Origin: Ariolimax columbianus
Taxonomy: Eukaryota > Mollusca > Gastropoda > Stylommatophora > Arionidae
Direction of reading: 5' to 3'
NCBI GenBank assembly: GCA_036924085.1
Contig: JAVGWX010000003.1
Coordinates: 121,950,764 to 122,014,763, forward strand
Length of the DNA: 64,000 nt
Position numbers and translations under genes: made by a program
Notes under the pieces: model-generated
Told to the model about the DNA's origin: nothing
Databases searched by the model: none
What the model saw: the letters and a program-made list of their open reading frames with translations, nothing else
Part shown: piece by piece, positions 12,566 to 24,577 of the stretch
Numbering within the stretch: position 1 is the stretch's first letter
How the letters are laid out: each line of letters starts with the position of its first letter

Positions 12566-13278
12566 GTTCGTGCAGCAAGCATATTAGAGCCGTTGTCAGT
12601 CGGTGGAAATAATAGCCACTTTGCGATGTGTCATGTACAAATAAAGAAAAGACGCTACACACGATGGTTTGTGTGGCGGAGACATGACAGCAAATGTAGA
12701 ACACAGCAAGCTAACACAACAACTAAATCAACATAAAAAGATAAATCCTCAACGTTGCCAAACAGCGGACACTGATCTCGAGGATAAAGTGTTACAAACT
12801 TTTTCTCAGCTTTTGTGAGTGGGATTATGCAGTTCTCTTTCTCGATGTTTTACCTTTCATAACAGTAAGTCAGGTACCAATTTACAACTACAGCTACGTC
12901 AAACCAGCCGCTTTTGTCGTGAGAAGTAACAATGTCGTTAAATAAACTCACACAAACCACAACAAAAGCTAAAAACTGAAAAACCGTTAGCCCGACTCTG
13001 TAAGCACAAGCATCCTTACAACTGATGCTAATTGCCATGCACTGAAGAAAGCCAGCTAACAGACATCAGTTTGCGCAGGGGAGGGGGGATATGTGTGAGA
13101 AAATGGGGGGGGGGGGGTCTTATAGCGACCTAGGATGTGAAAAATGTAAATGAAAGTGGAAAACCGGCCCCATGCCACATAAGCGAAACAATATAATGTA
13201 AGTCTTTTGAGTATTTCTAACGGACTGGAAATTATGCATACAGGAATGAAGCAATATTTTCAGATTTTAAATATTAGG
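12566..13278. other. No recognised feature; G run
   Basis: Includes a G-rich run at about 13078-13118. No coding similarity recognised. Confidence 0.5.
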
Positions 13279-14852
13279 ACACTGCCAAAGAGCTTGTCCA
13301 CTTGTGTTTTCCGTGGTCCTCGCATGTCGGGAAATTTTGCAGCAGATATTCAGAGGCCATTTTCTCTGTACCACAGGTGCATTCATCAGTAGCACTTATC
13401 TACAGTTTATTGAAAAGATGGTACCTAAGTCTGTTGTGGCCTGTGCGGAGTCTGAAGACCACTACCTGCTCTCTTCTGTTCAACTGGAAATAAGCATAAT
13501 TTTTTATGTAGCCAGTATGTTCTGTTTCCCATCCGGCCATGTATCTGGTCCTAAGAAAACTTTTGGACTCTTCGTAGGTCACACTAGAATCTGGTTGTGG
13601 TAACCTTCCACCTTCTTTTGCCAGTCTGTCTGCCTCCTCGTTGCCTTGGATGTTACAGTGGGATGGAACCTACGGTACCACAACTCTTTTGGGTGCGGAC
13701 TGCTGGCATAGTTGGCAGAGTACTGATCTCAAGTCATTTAGTTCTGTATTTTTCTGGCTTTTTAGTGTTGTAACCATGTACAGTGCATCTGTCAACAAGA
13801 TTATCTGGCTTTCTTCTTCTTCTTCTTCATCGTACGCAGACAGACAGTAACCATTATTTTTTCGAAAAAGGCAGCGGTCATCCTGAGGCTGTCGACACTG
13901 CCATATAGCGTGTCTAGTGTGGCCACTGGTGATGGTCACATCTGCTCTCTCTGATCCTCGTATGTCGGGCAGTTTTGCAGCAAATGCTCAGCGGTCATTT
14001 TGCCGGTACCACACGGGCATTCGTCAGTGCCACCTATCTTCAATTTGTTGAATAGGTGGTACCTCAGTCTTTTGTGGCCAGTGCGAAGTCTGAAGACAAC
14101 GACCTGCTCTCTTCTGTTCAACTGGCAATAGGCATCGTTTTTTGTGTAGCCAGTATGTTCGGTTTCCCATTTGGTCATGTATCTAGCTCTAATAAGCCGT
14201 TTTGACTCTTCGTATGTCATACTAGTATCTGGTTGTGGTAGTTTTGCACCTTCTTTTGCCAGTCTGTCTGCCTCCTCGTTGCCTTGGATGTTGCAGTGAG
14301 ATGGAACTCACTGCACCACTACCCTTTTTGGTGCGGACTGCTGGCGTAGTTGACAGAGTACTGCTCTTAAATCTGGCTTTGATTACTTTCGGCTGTCAGC
14401 ATTGCTTCTACTGCAGCCTTCAATGCATCTGCCTCCGCTCTGAAATTGCTTGAGAATTTTCCAGTTGCCACTGACACTGTTATCGTTCTACCGTTTGTTA
14501 GGCTCAGGAATACCCCTCCCCCTCCATTCTTTGTTGCAGAACCGTCAGTGTATGCATGGTTCCAGTCTGTGCTTAGGTCCAGTCTGTGTATGCTTGGGTC
14601 CAGTCTGTGCTTGGATAGTTTTTCTATATGTACTTCAGGGTTATGTCTCTTTTTTCCTTTTCAGTCTGGTTGTTCTTGTATCCGATACCTGGTATATTCT
14701 CTATCACCTCTGGAAAGATTTGCTGCTTCCAGATGGGTTTCCGTACAGTAGAGATGGGGTTTGGTATTGATATGGCGTTCATATGGTCTTTTCTCATATT
14801 TGTTTTGGCTATTTCTACAAAGTTTCTCCGGTTTGGTCTCCCTTTTCCAAAA
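13279..14852 (-). mobile_element. Old copy X of the GAA-tailed LINE, 5'-truncated and interrupted
   Basis: The minus strand matches the full-length LINE at 55652-60959 over the RNase H and C-terminal region, in two blocks (13279-13812 and 14371-14852) that join precisely once the insertion at 13813-14370 is removed. The blocks include an RNase H segment with LTDALYMVTTLKSQKNTELN and the PSHCNIQGNE motif, where the histidine lost in the full-length copy is retained. Its own 3' tail is not recognisable. Several stops are present. Confidence 0.88.
13813..14370 (-). mobile_element. Copy B of the same LINE nested in copy X
   Basis: A 558-bp, 5'-truncated copy ending in a (GAA)n tail (plus-strand ttcttcttcttc at 13813). 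It is flanked by a 10-bp duplication of copy X, ATCTGGCTTT, at 13803-13812 and 14371-14380. It encodes the C-terminal region with MTYEESKRLIRARYMTKWET and the CPCGTGKMTAEHLLQNC zinc finger. Upstream, the RNase H end keeps SHCNIQGNEEAD after an in-frame stop. Confidence 0.92.
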
Positions 14853-15255
14853 AAAACTCCATCTAATTAATGATGTTCCTTCTAATTCAGTGATAAACCC
14901 CATCTAATTCAGTGATGAGCTACAAAGAACAGTCAAGAAAGCACCAACATGGAGATATCGGGAACAAAGAAAGCTACCAATGAACTACATTGACGAACGA
15001 GGGCAAATGACACCCAGACATTGAAATGGGCATGTTTTTGTCGTCATCTGTCACTTGAACGAGCTGTTTATTATAGTCAGTATATTCCCAACATGAAATG
15101 TACACAAGGCTCACCATGTGAACAGTTAGACTGGACTATGCATATCGGGCAGGAAACGGAGATGGAGGGTGAAGATATTCTCAAGTCACAAATGCACCAA
15201 AAACAATTCTTAAGCTACAAACACATAAAACATATACTTAGATATCACAAACAAA
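14853..15255. other. Short degenerate repeats, otherwise unassigned
   Basis: About three copies of a unit near 20 bp (ctaattcagtgat) lie at 14860-14915. Nothing else is identifiable. Confidence 0.45.
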
Positions 15256-15305
15256 CGCGCACACGCACACACACACACACACACACATACACACACACAC
15301 GCGTG
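15256..15305. repeat. (CA)n microsatellite
   Basis: Dinucleotide tract with GC-containing interruptions at both ends. Confidence 0.95.
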
Positions 15306-15309
15306 CGCA

Positions 15310-16290
15310 CATAACAGATAGTAAAGTCACAAAAACACCAAAATGATCCGTAGACACACATACACCAAACATTTATAATTAGGTCCCAAACATATCTAAA
15401 AGACTACTCACACTCCAAACATATCCTTAAGTCACACACAATCAAAACATTTCCATAAGTAAACACACACTCTGAATAGTTCAGTGGCACAGATGTCAAA
15501 CAGATCACTGAGTCACAAACGCGCATATAAGATTATACAATCAAACACACACACAAAATATATTCTAGGTCACAAACACACCAAATAGATCTTTAAGTCA
15601 CAAACATTCCAAACATATTCTTAAATCACAGACATTCAACACAGATCATTAAGTCACAAACATTCCAAACATATCATTAAGTAACAAATATTCCAAACAG
15701 ATCCTTAAGCCACAAACAAACCAAACGTATTCCTAATGCACAAACACGACAAACATTTACTGAAGACACAATCACACCAAACATATCCTTAAGGCACAAT
15801 TATTCCAAACATATTCTTAAATCACAAACATATCCTTAAATCACAAACACACCAAACTTATCTTTAAGTCACAAACACGTCAAGCATATCCTGAATGCAC
15901 AAACACCAAACATATCCCTAAGTCAGAAGCACGTGAAACATATCCCGAAGTCACAAACATTCCAAACATATACTTAAGTCACAAACACACCAAACATATC
16001 CTTAAATCACAAACACAACAAATGTTTCTCTGTCTCACACACACACGTCAACCATACCCTAAAGTCACAAACACACCAAACATATAATTTTGTCAGAAAC
16101 ACACCAAACTTATTTCTAAGTCATAAACACAGAAAACATATACTTAAGTCACAAACACGTCAAGCATATTCTTAAACCACAAACACATCAAACGTATCCC
16201 TAAGCCACAAACACACAAAACATATCTTCAAGTCACAGGCATTCCAAACATATCCTGGTCATAAACACGTCGAACAGAACGTTAAGTAAC
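15310..16290. repeat. Diverged 28-bp minisatellite
   Basis: About 35 imperfect copies of a unit of about 28 bp, aagtcacaaacacaccaaac plus atatcctt. Many substitutions and indels suggest an old array. Confidence 0.9.
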
Positions 16291-16363
16291 AATCATTGAA
16301 ATGAGTCCGACGATTTAGAACAGGAGAATGAGACCAAACGAATCTCATTGTGTAACTTGATGG

Positions 16364-17150
16364 ATCAAGATGCTGAGCAGCGCATGAGCTGCAGTGGTCA
16401 GCGACACATAGCTGACTGCTAGCGTCAGTGCCAGCGAACCAAAGCTGCGAAGACCCGTCTACACCTCCACGTGGTGATCGTGGATAACAGGCTGCAGCAG
16501 GACAGACTAGCTAAGGAGAAGGGATCGAAGAGGGAATGCTAACCCGGTACTCAAAAAATGATTGCTGAAGTCGGATGTGTTGGACCGAAAGGTGATACTA
16601 GTATGACGTACGAAGAGTCAAAACGGCTTATTAAAGCCAGATACATGACCAAATGGGAAACTGAACATACCGGCTACACCAAAAACGATGCCTATTACCA
16701 GTTGAACAGAAGAGAGCAGGTCGTTGTCTTCAGACTTCGCACTGGCCACAATAGACTGAGGTACCACCTATTCAACAAATTGAAGATAGGTGGTACCGAT
16801 GAATGCCCGTGTGGTACCGGGAAAATGACCGCTGAGCATCTGCTGCAGAACTGCCCGACATACGAGGATCAGATAGAGCAGATGTGGCCATCACCAGTGG
16901 AACCACAAGACAAGCTCTATGGCAGTGTCGACAGCCTCAGGATGACCGCCGCTTTATTCGAAAAAATAATGGTTACTGTCTGACTGCGTACGATGAAGAA
17001 GAAGAAGAAGGACCGAAAGGTGCAGATATTGCAGTCGGGCTGTAATATACGACACAACACATTCCGTTCTCTGGACTACATTCTGCTACTTAAGCCCTTT
17101 TCAGTGTTTGGTAGTGGGAGATTGAGAATGAACGAAGCCAAGCCAAGCCA
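16364..17150 (+). mobile_element. Dispersed SINE-like repeat R1, copy 1 (interrupted)
   Basis: R1 sequence lies at 16364-16594 and resumes at 17010-17150, split by a LINE fragment. It matches copy 2 (29617-29975) nearly end to end and copy 3 (37175-37340, minus). It contains GCTGAAGTCGGATG and GACCGAAAGGTGCA blocks, shared with the tRNA-SINE at 5517, and ends with AAGCCAAGCCAAGCCA. Confidence 0.88.
16595..17009 (+). mobile_element. 5'-truncated GAA-tailed LINE inserted into R1
   Basis: A 415-bp insertion flanked by the 13-bp duplication GGACCGAAAGGTG (16582-16594 and 17010-17022). The uninterrupted R1 copy at 29617 has a single copy of this site, differing by one base. The fragment encodes the C-terminal end of ORF2: MTYEESKRLIKARYMTKWET, then the zinc finger CPCGTGKMTAEHLLQNC (CX1C X8 H X4 C), ending ALFEKIMVTV, with a GAAGAAGAAG tail. 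Its frame is fully open, so it is probably a young insertion. The adjoining R1 sequence supplies an ATG by chance, giving an apparent 141-residue ORF. Confidence 0.95.
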
Positions 17151-18355
17151 CTGTATAACAAACTACCGACCAACCCATGGTAAATGCAGCGACAGCACGG
17201 ACGTAGTTTAGTCAGCATAAAAAATTCATGAAAGTCAGAGATTTAGTCCACAGCATGCAATAATAGCTAACAACCGCCATAAATACCACCTATTTCTTTC
17301 GTTTTTACAAAACGTGAAATTGCTGGTTTCAAAAAGCAGTATGAGACGCGGATTTACAAGTGCCAGATTGAGTTACTGAAATTAATGATATTTCTGTTCT
17401 CTGTAATCTCTACTTTAATCTTTGTGTTTTCAATCATAATTGGTATATATTTATACTGTGGTTTTTTTTTCTCTCCAAATATTCATTTTTAAAAAACGTT
17501 TACAATGAAGTCGCAAATTTAAACGGTGTTTTATTAAAAACCCACAGTAATGAAGTTTTGAGGGAGTTCAGTCAAGAAATGGATGTGTCCGAAACACATC
17601 ATCAGCAGAAACACATTGATCCCAAAAAGTCACATTACACAGAAAAATGAAATATATTGTTCGCATAATCGCCGTTGTCAAAAAGTAGTAATCTACCTTC
17701 ACAGTATCTATATAATCTCGTTTAGTAAAACACTCAGTAATCCTTTCTTCACAATACCAATACTTATGTTTCTCAGTACTCTCTTCACAGCGTTCTACGA
17801 CACTTCCTAACGTATATGCGTGACATGTCTAACACTGAAAATCTGTGGAAAAGCCCACAAGTACATGAACACACAACAAGGAGCAACGCACCGTGATAAC
17901 CGTTGACTCCTACTCCTGGTCCATGGCCAATGGAATCGATACAGCCAAGTGAAATCACTACCAAGAATTGGGTATTGCATCCTGGCATAGCGAGCTAAGA
18001 CAGCGGATGTTGGTACAAGCTGGCACGGAGGGCTGCCGCGGGCAACAAAATAATTCCGCCTCCAACATGTTTAACTGTGGTGCCAGATTGCATTTATGAA
18101 AATTATATTTGCTCAAACGATATTTTTATCTTACACTTAATATTTTATAGCCTAATGTTCATTGACTTCAGCGGTCTGTGTAAGGTGTTAATAAATTATT
18201 CTAAAATTTGAACATGAATTATGTTTGCAATCAGAATAGGAATTGTTATCATCGCCTTTTCATAAATATCTGGAACTGTTAAAGTAATTTCGCCGAATTT
18301 TGAGACATTTACAAAGAAAATGTAGGTCACGGAGTTTCCGTCATGTTGAACATGG
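17151..18355. other. No recognised feature
   Basis: AT-rich, apparently single-copy sequence. No coding similarity and no repeat copy elsewhere in the window was recognised. Confidence 0.5.
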
Positions 18356-19588
18356 TTATCTGAAAGTCAGTACATTTTAAAAGCTATCATGCTTTAGTGA
18401 ACTTTGTAACAATGGCCCACCGGGGTTTATGTGTATCTGAAAGTCAGCTCATTTTAAAAGCTGTCATGCATTAGTGAACTTTGTAACAGTGGCCCACCAG
18501 GGTCTAAGTGTATTTGAAAGTCAGTTAATTTTAAAGCTATCATGCTTTAGTGAACTTTGTAACAGTGGCCCACCAGGGTCTAAGCGTATCTGAAAGTCAG
18601 TTCATTTTAAAAGCTATCATGCTTTAGTGAACTTTGTAACAGTGGCCCACCAGGGTCTACGTGTATCTGAAAGTCAGTTCATTTTAAAAGCTATCATGCT
18701 TTAGTGAACTTTGTAACAGTGGCCCACCAGGGTCTAAGTGTATCTGAAAGTTAGTTCATTTGAAAAGCTGTCATGCTTTAGTGAACTTTGTAACAGTGGC
18801 CCACCAGGGTCTAAGTGTATTTGAAAGTCAGTTAATTTTAAAAGCTATCATGCTTTAGTGAACTTTGTAACAGTGGCCCACCAGGGTCTAAGTGTATTTG
18901 AAAGTCAGTTAATTTTAAAAGCTATCATGCTTTAGTGAACTTTGTAACAGTGGCCCACCAGGGTCTAAGTGTATCTGAAAGTCAGTTCATTTTAAAAGCT
19001 ATCATGCTTTAGTGAACTTTGTAACAGTGGACCACCAGGGTCTAAGTGTATTTGAAAGTCAGTTAATTTTAAAAGCTATCATGCTTTAGTGAACTTTGTA
19101 ACAGTGGCCCACCAGGGTCTATGTGTATCTGAAAGTTAGTTCATTTTAAAAGCTATCATGCTTTAGTGAACTTTGTAACAGTGGCCCACCAGGGTATAAG
19201 TGTATTTGAAAGTCAGTTAATTTTAAAAGCTATCATGCTTTAGTGAACTTTGTAACAGTGGCCCACCAGGGTCTAAGTGTATTTGAAAGTCAGTTAATTT
19301 TAAAAGCTATCATGCTTTAGTGAACTTTGTAACAGTGGCCCACCAGGGTCTAAGTGTATTTGAAAGTCAGTTAATTTTAAAAGCTATCATGCTTTAGTGA
19401 ACTTTGTAACAGTGGCCCACCAGGGTCTAAGTGTATTTGAAAGTCAGTTAATTTTAAAAGCTATCATGCTTTAGTGAACTTTGTAACAGTGGCCCACCAG
19501 GGTCTATGTGTATTTGAAAGTCAGTTAATTTTAAAAGCTATCATGCTTTAGTGAACTTTGTAACAGTGGCCCACCAGGGTCTATGTGT
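18356..19588. repeat. 77-bp satellite array
   Basis: Sixteen copies of a 77-bp unit (contains atctgaaagtcagtt, aaagctatcatgctttag and gtggcccaccagggtcta). The units are very similar and differ mainly at a C/T and an A/T position, which suggests recent homogenisation. Each unit holds a small inverted repeat, AAAGC/GCTTT. The right end runs directly into dispersed repeat R2. Confidence 0.96.
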
Positions 19589-19800
19589 ATGACAAGGATA
19601 AGAATAGCACCACTGCCCAACAGAGGGCATGTAGAAGGAGGCGATTAACTGTGTGACATGGCATAACACTGGCCCTGGTTAGGTGGTTTGTTAAGAGAGG
19701 CATAGACGGCGCCTAACAGGCTGCAGGTCTACTTGGCTCTAGTGTTTGAAGCTATTAGGATGAACTCGCACATCAGTTAACCACCATCCATACTGGAGTA
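19586..19800 (+). repeat. Dispersed repeat R2, copy 1
   Basis: The stretch from gtatgacaaggata, through ggttaggtggtttgtt and ggcgcctaacaggctgc, to cagttaaccacc matches the two flanks of the full-length LINE (55495-55651 and 60960-61015). It is the unoccupied version of that insertion site. Confidence 0.8.
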
Positions 19801-20074
19801 ATAAGCTACTTGAGCAAGAAATCCTCCTCCTATATCCAGCTCACATCAGAGATGGAACCTGCACAGGGGCTTATGCTCCTGTAGAATTACAGGTCGACTG
19901 TGACTGAGATTATAACATGATACGTTCCCCAATAGCTGATAGGGGTAATGTTTTAGTAAGCCTTACAAGCATCTCTACAAAGGCGAGTAAAGAGGTTTGT
20001 TCATGGAGTTTTAAAATTAATCACCCAGTAAGGTTTCGGCAATAGTATGGGGGCAGTAAGGTGTTAACATCATT

Positions 20075-20720
20075 TGAGGGGAGAAGCGCAAAGTGTCAAC
20101 AACAGTGGGTCGCGCAGTAACGTGTCAACAACAGTGGGGTGGGGCAGTAAGGTTTCAACAAAAGTGTCGTGGGGCAGTAAGGTTTCAACAACAGTGGGGT
20201 GGGGCAGTAACGTTTCAACAACAGTGGGGTGGGGCAGTAACGTTTCAACAACAGTGGGGGGGCAGTAAGGTTTTAACAACAGTGGGGCGGGGCAGTAAGA
20301 TTTTAACAACAGTGGGGCGGGGCAGTAAGGTTTCAACAACAGTGGGGTGGGGCAGTAACGTTTCAACAACAGTGGGGTGGGGCAGTAACGTTTCAACAAC
20401 AGTGGGGGGGGGGCAGTAACGTTTCAACAACAGTGGGGGGCAGTAAGGTTTAGTGGGGCGCGGTAGTAAGGTTTTAACAACAGTGGGGTGGGGCAGTAAG
20501 GTTTCAACAACAGTGGGGCGGGGCAGTAAAGTTTCAACAACAGTGGGGCGGGGCAGTAAGGTTTCAACAACAGTGGGGAGGGGCAGTAAGGTTTCAACAA
20601 CAGTGGGGCGGGGCAGTAAGGTTTCAACAACAGTGGGGCGGGGCAGTAAGGTTTCAACAACAATGGGGTGCGACAGTAAGGTGCCAACAACAGTGGTGTA
20701 GGGAAGTAAAGTGTCAACCA
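20075..20720. repeat. 30-bp minisatellite
   Basis: About 21 copies of a 30-bp unit (cagtaaggtttcaacaacag plus tggggcgggg), diverging at both ends. Ten-codon frames are open on both strands; these are repeat artefacts. Confidence 0.95.
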
Positions 20721-20854
20721 AAGTGAAGGGGGTTGGGCAATAAGGTGTGAACTAAAGTGAAGGGATCGGCAGTAATGTGCCAGCAACAGTTGCGGATGTG
20801 GTAGTGGTAGAGATGATAATGGTGATGACGGAAATGATTCGCCTTTAGCTGCGG

Positions 20855-21060
20855 GTGAAGCATAGACCAACAACTACAGCTGGCCTATTTACATGAAGTA
20901 TGTATTTTAGCAGTTGCATTTCTAGGTTCATTGCAATGACTGAATATAATAAGGTTGCTAGTGCTATGCACATCCATCTTAAGTCATATTTTACGACTCC
21001 CTTGGATGGTTACAGGCGCCCTTTTCTTTTCAACCCGACTACCCCTCTGGTGCTAGACAC
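20855..21060 (+). mobile_element. SINE fragment with conserved core
   Basis: Shares gaagcatag, actacagctgg, gttgcta and a core near 20988-21040 (catattttacgactcccttgg followed by ggttacagg) with fragments at 34880-35118, 36850-37060 (minus), 42640-42755 and 42955-43065. Confidence 0.6.
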
Positions 21061-21815
21061 GATAACCCATACTAAACTATCAATGGAGTCAAGAAAAAAC
21101 ATAACTAACAACTTAAAACTACTTGCGGGATTGAAAAAAGGCAGTTCTACAATCAGTTTTCACAATCAAAGTAGTTAAGAGAGTGGTCAATGAATTACAA
21201 AGAGTTGCAGTGTTCTCAAAGATGCAGATTTCAGCTTCGAATGGTAAGAATCAAACTGTCACTAAACAACTTCTACTGTAACGAATTCAATAATGACAAC
21301 CAGAATGCAAATCTCCCGCTCAGAAGAGAGGCGGGCTGTAGGTTTTGTGGCGCACGACTGTCACAGGGAAAGACAAACGCCATTTTGAAGAGTGGCGTAA
21401 TTTTTAAAGAAATAAATGTCGACAGAAAAGAAAAGGTACTGAACAACTAAATAGACTTTAAAAGGAAGACATTTTTTACAAAGGACTTATAGAGAACATA
21501 TAGCGAAGGACAAGAAACCCCGCGGAAATTGTGAAGGCACATAAACCGCCCAGGTCATGTGTCTCGCGCGCAGTGTGACTGGCGGCACGAGCTGTGGCAG
21601 AGATCTTAGGACAGACAATTTGACAAGAAGGGTTACTTTTTTTTACCTTCTGCACGTAGTTCTTCCTCTTCCTTATTTGTCCTCTTCCTTGTTTGTCCTG
21701 TCCCTAATCCTCCCATTTCTTCTCTCTTCCTTCTTATTCCTCTTCCATGCTTCTTTCTTCTTTTTTGTTCTTCTTCCTCTTCTTCACCTCATCGCATGCT
21801 TTCATACATCATCAT
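21061..21815. other. Unassigned; pyrimidine-rich stretch
   Basis: 21640-21800 is strongly pyrimidine-rich (tcttcct-type). The open frames here resemble nothing known to me. Confidence 0.45.
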
Positions 21816-23100
21816 CAGTCCGGAGACTGATTGTAAGGTTATTTGAGTGTGTCTCACCATTCGACCCTATCGTCTGCTGCTCTCTTCATTTGAGCATATG
21901 TTCGTACTTCAATGCCCCTGCAGGCCTGTGATGTAAAGTTGAATCTTGGACGCCCTGATCCTCTCTTGCCGTGAATATTTCCCTCTAGTATCGTCTCTAG
22001 AAGACTTTCATGTCTCAAATTGTGAACCAGCCAACCCAACCAACGTTTTTGTATCATATGCAATATTTGTCTTTGTGCGTACATCGTCATTGGATCTTCT
22101 TTCTGTCCAACTCACTCTTTCCATTTTACGGTAGCACCACATTTCAAACGCTTCCAATCTTTTATATGTCCATGTTTCAGCCCCATACAGTGCAATTGGC
22201 CACATATAAGTGGCGATTATTCTTTTCCTCAGTTCTATCCTGATATTCTTTGAGGTTAACAGTTTCAGTTTTTCTCTGAAGCCCTTTTTTTGCCATTGCA
22301 ATCCTTGTCTTGTGTCTTATTTCGGGCATCTTCTGGTAATGTTTGACCCAAATATGTAAACTTTTGAATTTGTTCGATTATTACTCCATTGATTATCACA
22401 TTTATTTGTCTACGCTGCTTTGATATTTGCAAGTTGCTTGTCTTTGCCTTGTTTATGTTCATGCCAAACTCTTTGGATGTGCTATTAATTTTTTTCTAGC
22501 AGCATTTGTAACGTTACGACTGATTCTCCAACTATCGCTTGATCATCGCAAATTCGATGGCATTAACTTTCATACCATTAACTTTGACACCCCTATAACA
22601 ACTCTACATAACCTTGTCCACCATCCTCTCCGAGTATGTGTTATAGAGACTCGGTGAAAGCAAGCATCATTGTCGTACCCCCCTGTCTTATGAAAACTGT
22701 ATCCGTGAGACCTTCTGTGATTGAAATAATCGTCTCTTGATTTTCATACAGGTTCTGGATTAACTTAATGAGTGTTCTTTCTATAGATATTTGTTGCAGG
22801 ATCTAAAAAAGTTTGTTTCAGGGGACTCGGTCAAAAGCTTTCTCGTAGTCAATAAAGCAAGTAAATAGTGGTCATCCTTGATCGATCATTCTTTCTGCGA
22901 GAAGCCGCAATGATCCGATGGCATCCCGTGTACCTCTGGACTTGCGAAATTCAAACTGGTTGTCTTGCTGCACTTCCTCTATCTTTCCATCAGTTCTCAT
23001 CTTAATTATCTTCAATAGAATTTTAGATTTATCTGTTATAAAACGTATCGTTCGGAATTGACCGTATTCTGTTGCATTTGATTTATTTTCAGACATAGTA
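21816..23100 (-). mobile_element. RTE-like LINE relic
   Basis: Reading the minus strand from 23100 down gives RTIRFITDKSKILLKIIKMR and QFEFRKSRGTRDAIGSLRLL (22872-23096), then a degraded active site with CDDQAIVGESV (near 22545-22580), IQKFTYLGQTLPEDA (22265-22462), IALYGAETWTYKRLEAFEMW (22008-22301) and WLGWLVHNLRHESLLETILE with RGSGRPR (21854-22090). The order is that of an RTE-type reverse transcriptase and C-terminus, broken by at least four frameshifts. Confidence 0.88.
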
Positions 23101-23294
23101 TAGAATATATCTCGAGAAAGCCGTGATCAGCCTAAGGTAGCTGTTATCACCCTATAGCTTGTCCAGGGATGCTAATCATGATGTCCTACAATCTAGCCAC
23201 GGTTATACAACAAAACGCTAGATATCTTCTCAAAATAGAATAACAAAAATACACAGACTAGCGGGGAGGAAGACTAGTCAGACAAAATATACGA

Positions 23295-23530
23295 AACAGA
23301 AATGTTAGTCAGGGTCATGCAAAATATACTGGCCAAGACCTTCGCATCGGCTTTCTAGCAGCCCTCCCTGGAAACGGGCTGTTTTCATGGCAGCCTGGCT
23401 AACGAGGTGAGGGATCGACGTAATCCCCGCAGTGGTGAGTGACACGCAGATAAAGCCAAACATTGCACAACCGCATGGAGGACCCCGGTCCACCTTCATC
23501 AGCACGCTCGGGATGTGAGGAAAGCTAATG
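23295..23530 (-). repeat. Dispersed repeat R3, copy 1
   Basis: The minus strand matches 25330-25545 (plus): ttcctcacatcccgag, gtgctgatgaaggtggaccg, gccaggctgcc and ggtcttgg(c/t)cagt occur in the same order. Confidence 0.8.
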
Positions 23531-23589
23531 CACCCGGCTATTTAACGTCATTTCACGGCGCACAAAAGTGAAACCTACCATTGTGGGCA

Positions 23590-23690
23590 TTCGCAAACAA
23601 CAACACAGCCTAGCGACGTATTTAAACACAAAAATACACAGACTAGCGACCTATTTAAACACAAAAATACACAGAATAGCGGTGTATTTA
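23590..23690. repeat. Short 33-bp tandem repeat
   Basis: About three copies containing aaaaatacacagactagcg and tatttaaacac. Confidence 0.8.
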
Positions 23691-24264
23691 CTCCTTCACC
23701 TCCTCCTCCCCCTTTCTTGTAAGTATAGCTTTCAGCGTCGCTGATAGATTTCTTATCAACCCGGGCACTATGTGTCTATCTCCTTTGAGGATTACGTAAC
23801 TTCCTTTACACTTCGACTATCTACTCGTATTTGCCAGATCCCAATTCCTTTCGATATCTGCAGTGAGAGGTATGTTGTACTGCCTGCTCTATTTACATTC
23901 TGATGAGATGTTTGAGTAATTGAGTTGCTCGCAGACATGAAGAGCGACAAAAACCAGAATGGAAACAAAGAACTATATTATTTATGCAATACCACTACTG
24001 ACAATTAACAACAGAAAAATAGACAATGGATGCACACGAGAGGGTGTAAAATAGTGGCTGCCAACATGTTCCACATCAGGAACTACCACAAGCCGAAGAG
24101 AATCTGCCGTGCCTCAAATACTTAACCTCCCCCCTCCATCCCCTTCCCCGCCGCCCCCGACTCCCGGCCACATGAAGGTCATAAAGAAAATTATACGAAG
24201 ATATTTCTAATCATCTGCTTATCTTATTGAATACAAACGAACGTTCACATTTCGATTAGACTAA
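23691..24264. other. No recognised feature
   Basis: Contains a C-rich stretch near 24127-24165. Nothing identifiable. Confidence 0.45.
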
Positions 24265-24577
24265 TTACTATAGATAACATCAGTGGAGCAGAAGGTCAGG
24301 AGAAGACCTGGCTATAGATAACATCAGTGGAGCAGAAGGTCAGGAGAAGACCTGGCTATAGATAACATCAGTGGAGCAGAAGGTCAGGAGAAGACCTGGC
24401 TTCAGATAACAGCAGTGGAGCAGAAGGTCAGGAGAAGACCTGGCTATAGATAACATCAGTGGAGCAGAAGGTCAGGAGAAGACCTGGCTATAGATAACAG
24501 CAGTGGAGCAGAAGGTCAGGAGAAGACCTGGCTATAGATAGCAGCAGTGGAGCAGAAGGTCAGGAGAAGACCTGGCT
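24265..24577. repeat. 44-bp minisatellite
   Basis: Seven near-identical copies of a 44-bp unit (agataacatcagtggagcag, aaggtcaggagaagacctgg, ctat). Each unit has a short inverted repeat, AGGTC/GACCT. The array ends exactly where LINE-like coding sequence begins. Confidence 0.95.

Noticed and set aside
16558..16983. 141-residue gene starting MIAEVGCVGPKGD
   Set aside because: The ATG and first 13 codons lie in repeat R1; the rest is the inserted LINE C-terminus. It is a chimeric ORF formed by insertion.
24265..24577. CRISPR-like or regulatory array with small dyads
   Set aside because: Units are directly tandem and identical; no spacers.
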